Assembly (NCBI RefSeq): GCF_963576545.1
Contig: NW_026870579.1
Span: 434,001-498,000, forward strand
Origin: Limanda limanda
Taxonomy: Eukaryota; Chordata; Actinopteri; Pleuronectiformes; Pleuronectidae
Length of the DNA: 64,000 nt
Reading direction: 5' to 3'
Shown one piece after another: positions 61,201-64,000 of the stretch. The position numbers and the translations under genes are program-made. The number at the start of each line of letters is the position of its first letter. Positions within the stretch are counted from its first letter, which is position 1. A model generated the notes under the pieces. That model had not been told where the DNA came from, searched no databases, and saw only the letters and a list, made by a program, of their open reading frames with translations.

Positions 61201-64000
61201 CTCTCCGACCTTCACAAAAAAAGTTATTCAAGAATATCTCTTTCTCCTATGTGCTTTCATCCCTAACCCTAACCCTAACCCTTCCGAAAGTCGGAGAAGC
61301 TCAAGGATAGTACCGATCGATGCGCGCTACCCCATTTAGTGGGGGTAGAGCCTACTTGCAAGTCTCTCCGACCTTCACAAAAAAAGTTATTCAAGAATAT
61401 CTCTTTCTCCTATGTGCTTTCATCCCTAACCCTAACCCTAACCCTTCCGAAAGTCGGAGAAGCTCAAGGATGGTACCGATCGATGCGCGCTACCCCATTT
61501 AGTGGGGGTAGAGCCTACTTGCAAGTCTCTCCGACCTTCACAAAAAAAGTTATTCAAGAATATCTCTTTCTCCTATGTGCTTTCATCCCTAACCCTAACC
61601 CTAACCCTTCCGAAAGTCGGAGAAGCTCAAGGATGGTACCGATCGATGCGCGCTACCCCATTTAGTGGGGGTAGAGCCTACTTGCAAGTCTCTCCGACCT
61701 TCACAAAAAAAGTTATTCAAGAATATCTCTTTCTCCTATGTGCTTTCATCCCTAACCCTAACCCTAACCCTTCCAAAAGTCGGAGAAGCTCAAGGATGGT
61801 ACCGATCGATGCGCGCTACCCCATTTAGTGGGGGTAGAGCCTACTTGCAAGTCTCTCCGACCTTCACAAAAAACGTTATTCAAGAATATCTCCTCAGATT
61901 TGGGGGAATTTCGTCGGTCGACCTCTTCCGAAGGTCGTACAAGCTCGGGGATGGTACCAATCGATCCGCAGGACCCAAATTAGTCCAGATGCAACCACTT
62001 TCCAAGTCTCTCCGACCTTCACAAAAAAAGTTATTCAAGAATATCTCTTTCTCCTATGTGCTTTCATCCCTAACCCTAACCCTAACCCTTCCGAAAGTCG
62101 GAGAAGCTCAAGGATGGTACCGATCGATGCGCGCAACCCCATTTAGTGGGGGTAGAGCCTACTTGCAAGTCTCTCCGACCTTCACAAAAAACGTTATTCA
62201 AGAATATCTCCTCAGATTTGGGGGAATTTCGTCGGTCGACCTCTTCCGAAGGTCGTACAAGCTCGGGGATGGTACCAATCGATCCGCAGGACCCAAATTA
62301 GTCCAGATGCAACCACTTTCCAAGTCTCTCCGACCTTCACAAAAAAAGTTATTCAAGAATATCTCTTTCTCCTATGTGCTTTCATCCCTAACCCTAACCC
62401 TTTCGAAAGTCGGAGAAGCTCAAAGATGGTACCGATCGATGCGCGCTACCCCATTTAGTGGGGGTAGAGCCTACTTGCAAGTCTCTCCGACCTTCACAAA
62501 AAAAGTTATTCAAGAATATCTCTTTCTCCTATGTGCTTTCATCCCTAACCCTAACCCTAACCCTTCCGAAAGTCGGAGAAGCTCAAGGATGGTACCAATC
62601 GATGCGCGCTACCCCATTTAGTGGGGGTAGAGCCTACTTGCAAGTCTCTCCGACCTTCACAAAAAAAGTTATTCAAGAATATCTCTTTCTCCTATGTGCT
62701 TTCATCCCTAACCCTAACCCTAACCCTTCCGAAAGTCGGAGAAGCTCAAGGATGGTACCGATCGATGCGCGCAACCCCATTTAGTGGGGGTAGAGCCTAC
62801 TTGCAAGTCTCTCCGACCTTCACAAAAAAAGTTATTCAAGAATATCTCCTCAGATTTGGGGGAATTTCGTCGGTCGACCTCTTCCGAAGGTCGTACAAGC
62901 TCGGGGATGGTACCAATCGATCCGCAGGACCCAAATTAGTCCAGATGCAACCACTTTCCAAGTCTCTCCGACCTTCACAAAAAAAGTTATTCAAGAATAT
63001 CTCTTTCTCCTATGTGCTTTCATCCCTAACCCTAACCCTAACCCTTCCGAAAGTCGGAGAAGCTCAAGGATGGTACCGATCGATGCGCGCTACCCCATTT
63101 AGTGAGGGTAGAGCCTACTTGCAAGTCTCTCCGACCTTCACAAAAAAAGTTATTCAAGAATATCTCTTTCTCCTATGTGCTTTCATCCCTAACCCTAACC
63201 CTAACCCTTCCGAAAGTCGGAGAAGCTCAAGGATGGTACCGATCGATGCGCGCTACCCCATTTAGTGGGGGTAGAGCCTACTTGCAAGTCTCTCCGACCT
63301 TCACAAAAAAAGTTATTCAAGAATATCTCTTTCTCCTATGTGCTTTCATCCCTAACCCTAACCCTAACCCTTCCGAAAGTCGTAGAAGCTCAAGGATGGT
63401 ACCGATCGATGCGCGCTACCCCATTTAGTGGGGGTAGAGCCTACTTGCAAGTCTCTCCGACCTTCACAAAAAAAGTTATTCAAGAATATCTCTTTCTCCT
63501 ATGTGCTTTCATCCCTAACCCTAACCCTAACCCTTCCAAAAGTCGGAGAAGCTCAAGGATGGTACCGATCGATGCGCGCTACCCCATTTAGTGGGGGTAG
63601 AGCCTACTTGCATGTCTCTCCGACCTTCACAAAAAAAGTTATTCAAGAATATCTCCTCAGATTTGGGGGAATTTCGTCGGTCGACCTCTTCCGAAGGTCG
63701 TACAAGCTCGGGGATGGTACCAATCGATCTGCAGGACCCAAATTAGTCCAGATGCAACCACTTTCCAAGTCTCTCCGACCTTCACAAAAAAAGTTATTCA
63801 AGAATATCTCTTTCTCCTATGTGCTTTCATCCCTAACCCTAACCCTAACCCTTCCAAAAGTCGGAGAAGCTCAAGGATGGTACCGATCGATGCGCGCTAC
63901 CCCATTTAGTGGGGGTAGAGCCTACTTGCATGTCTCTCCGACCTTCACAAAAAAAGTTATTCAAGAATATCTCCTCAGATTTGGGGGAATTTCGTCGGTC
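55265..64000 (+). repeat. Array block (type II), 55.3 kb to right edge
   Basis: The order is BA, BA, A, A, A, BA, BA, A, BA312, A, A, BA, BA312, A, A, BA, A, A, A, BA, BA312, BA312, A, A, BA, A, A, A, A, BA, BA312, A, A, BA, A, A, A, BA, then a partial B (63930-64000) cut by the window end. A 4,001-bp tandem duplication joins 57664-61664 to 61665 onward; TCAAAGATGG recurs near 58419 and 62420 at exactly 4,001 bp. 56390-60857 also matches 39309-43776 at an offset of 17,081 bp. GTGAGGG at 63102 is private. Confidence 0.9.

Larger units (their letters stand above)
1..64000 (+). repeat. Two-monomer (A/B) telomere-seeded satellite array
   Basis: The window is tandem repeat from the first base to the last. 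I used the G of the GTGGGGG landmark in the A-monomer tail as a phase marker (positions 19, 337, 500, 663, 981, 1299 and so on to 63909). The intervals fall into two classes: 163 bp (lone A) and 318 bp (B plus A). Shorter forms of 157, 312 and 306 bp arise from loss of whole CCCTAA hexamers, and 311 bp from one further base. I count 154 short and 123 long intervals. Every unit has the same orientation; I saw no inversion, insertion or unique sequence. Single-base variants are sparse and often shared between distant units, which shows recent homogenisation. The identity of the satellite family and the host are unknown to me. Confidence 0.97.

Noticed and set aside
1..64000. CRISPR array (regular short repeats)
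   Set aside because: The sequences between repeats are themselves repeated and near-identical, unit length is 155-163 bp, and there are no unique spacers or cas genes.
1..64000. Insertion sequences, retroelements, tRNA or rRNA genes within the array
   Set aside because: Unit spacing is accounted for without extra sequence from 19 to 63909, so there is no room for an inserted element. No unit resembles a structured RNA gene beyond short hairpins.

Overview
The whole 64 kb window is one uninterrupted satellite DNA array. I see no protein gene, RNA gene, mobile element, CRISPR array or unique spacer in it. All open frames are by-products of the repeat. The array is built from two related monomers in one orientation. 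Monomer A (163 bp, 47% GC by hand count) carries three copies of the telomeric hexamer CCCTAA plus a final CCC. Monomer B (155 bp) lacks the telomeric run. Both share an identical 44-bp head and an alignable 79-bp tail (56 of 79 positions identical by my count). They differ in the core: 40 bp with telomeric hexamers in A, 32 bp with a SalI palindrome and short hairpin in B. By hand parsing there are 277 complete intervals between successive A-tail landmarks: 154 lone A monomers and 123 B-A dimers. The lengths balance only if 54 hexamers are missing relative to three per A, plus two single-base deletions. B is never next to B.

Organism: the array implies a eukaryote with TTAGGG-type telomeres (animals, fungi and many protists and algae; a few plants). 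The sequence alone does not allow a closer assignment. A subtelomeric or other heterochromatic location is likely but inferred. All hexamers read CCCTAA on the + strand, so if the block is subtelomeric in the usual orientation the chromosome end lies to the left.

Layout, with A = lone A and BA = dimer: 1-22 kb is a type I array (many 157-bp A units, GGAACCG variants), including a 3,499-bp tandem duplication (7,991-14,988), a 1,119-bp higher-order repeat (13,389-16,751), a 970-bp repeat (17,233-19,010) and a 2,399-bp repeat (18,203-22,200). 21.4-36.5 kb is a 7,676-bp near-identical tandem duplication, where type II markers (TTTCGAAAG in two-hexamer units, CCAATCGATGCGC) first appear. 36-49 kb is type II with 1,598-, 1,437-, 970- and 956-bp duplications. 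49.2-55.2 kb returns to type I, with a 1,749-bp tandem duplication that also matches 4.3-7.2 kb, 47,759 bp away. 55.3-64 kb is type II again. Part of it copies 39.3-43.8 kb (offset 17,081 bp), and a 4,001-bp duplication runs off the right edge.

Nothing acts as a gene system. The interest lies in a telomere-seeded two-monomer satellite, its arrangement rule, and a readable history of nested unequal exchange or amplification. Assembly error in such a repetitive block is a standing caveat.
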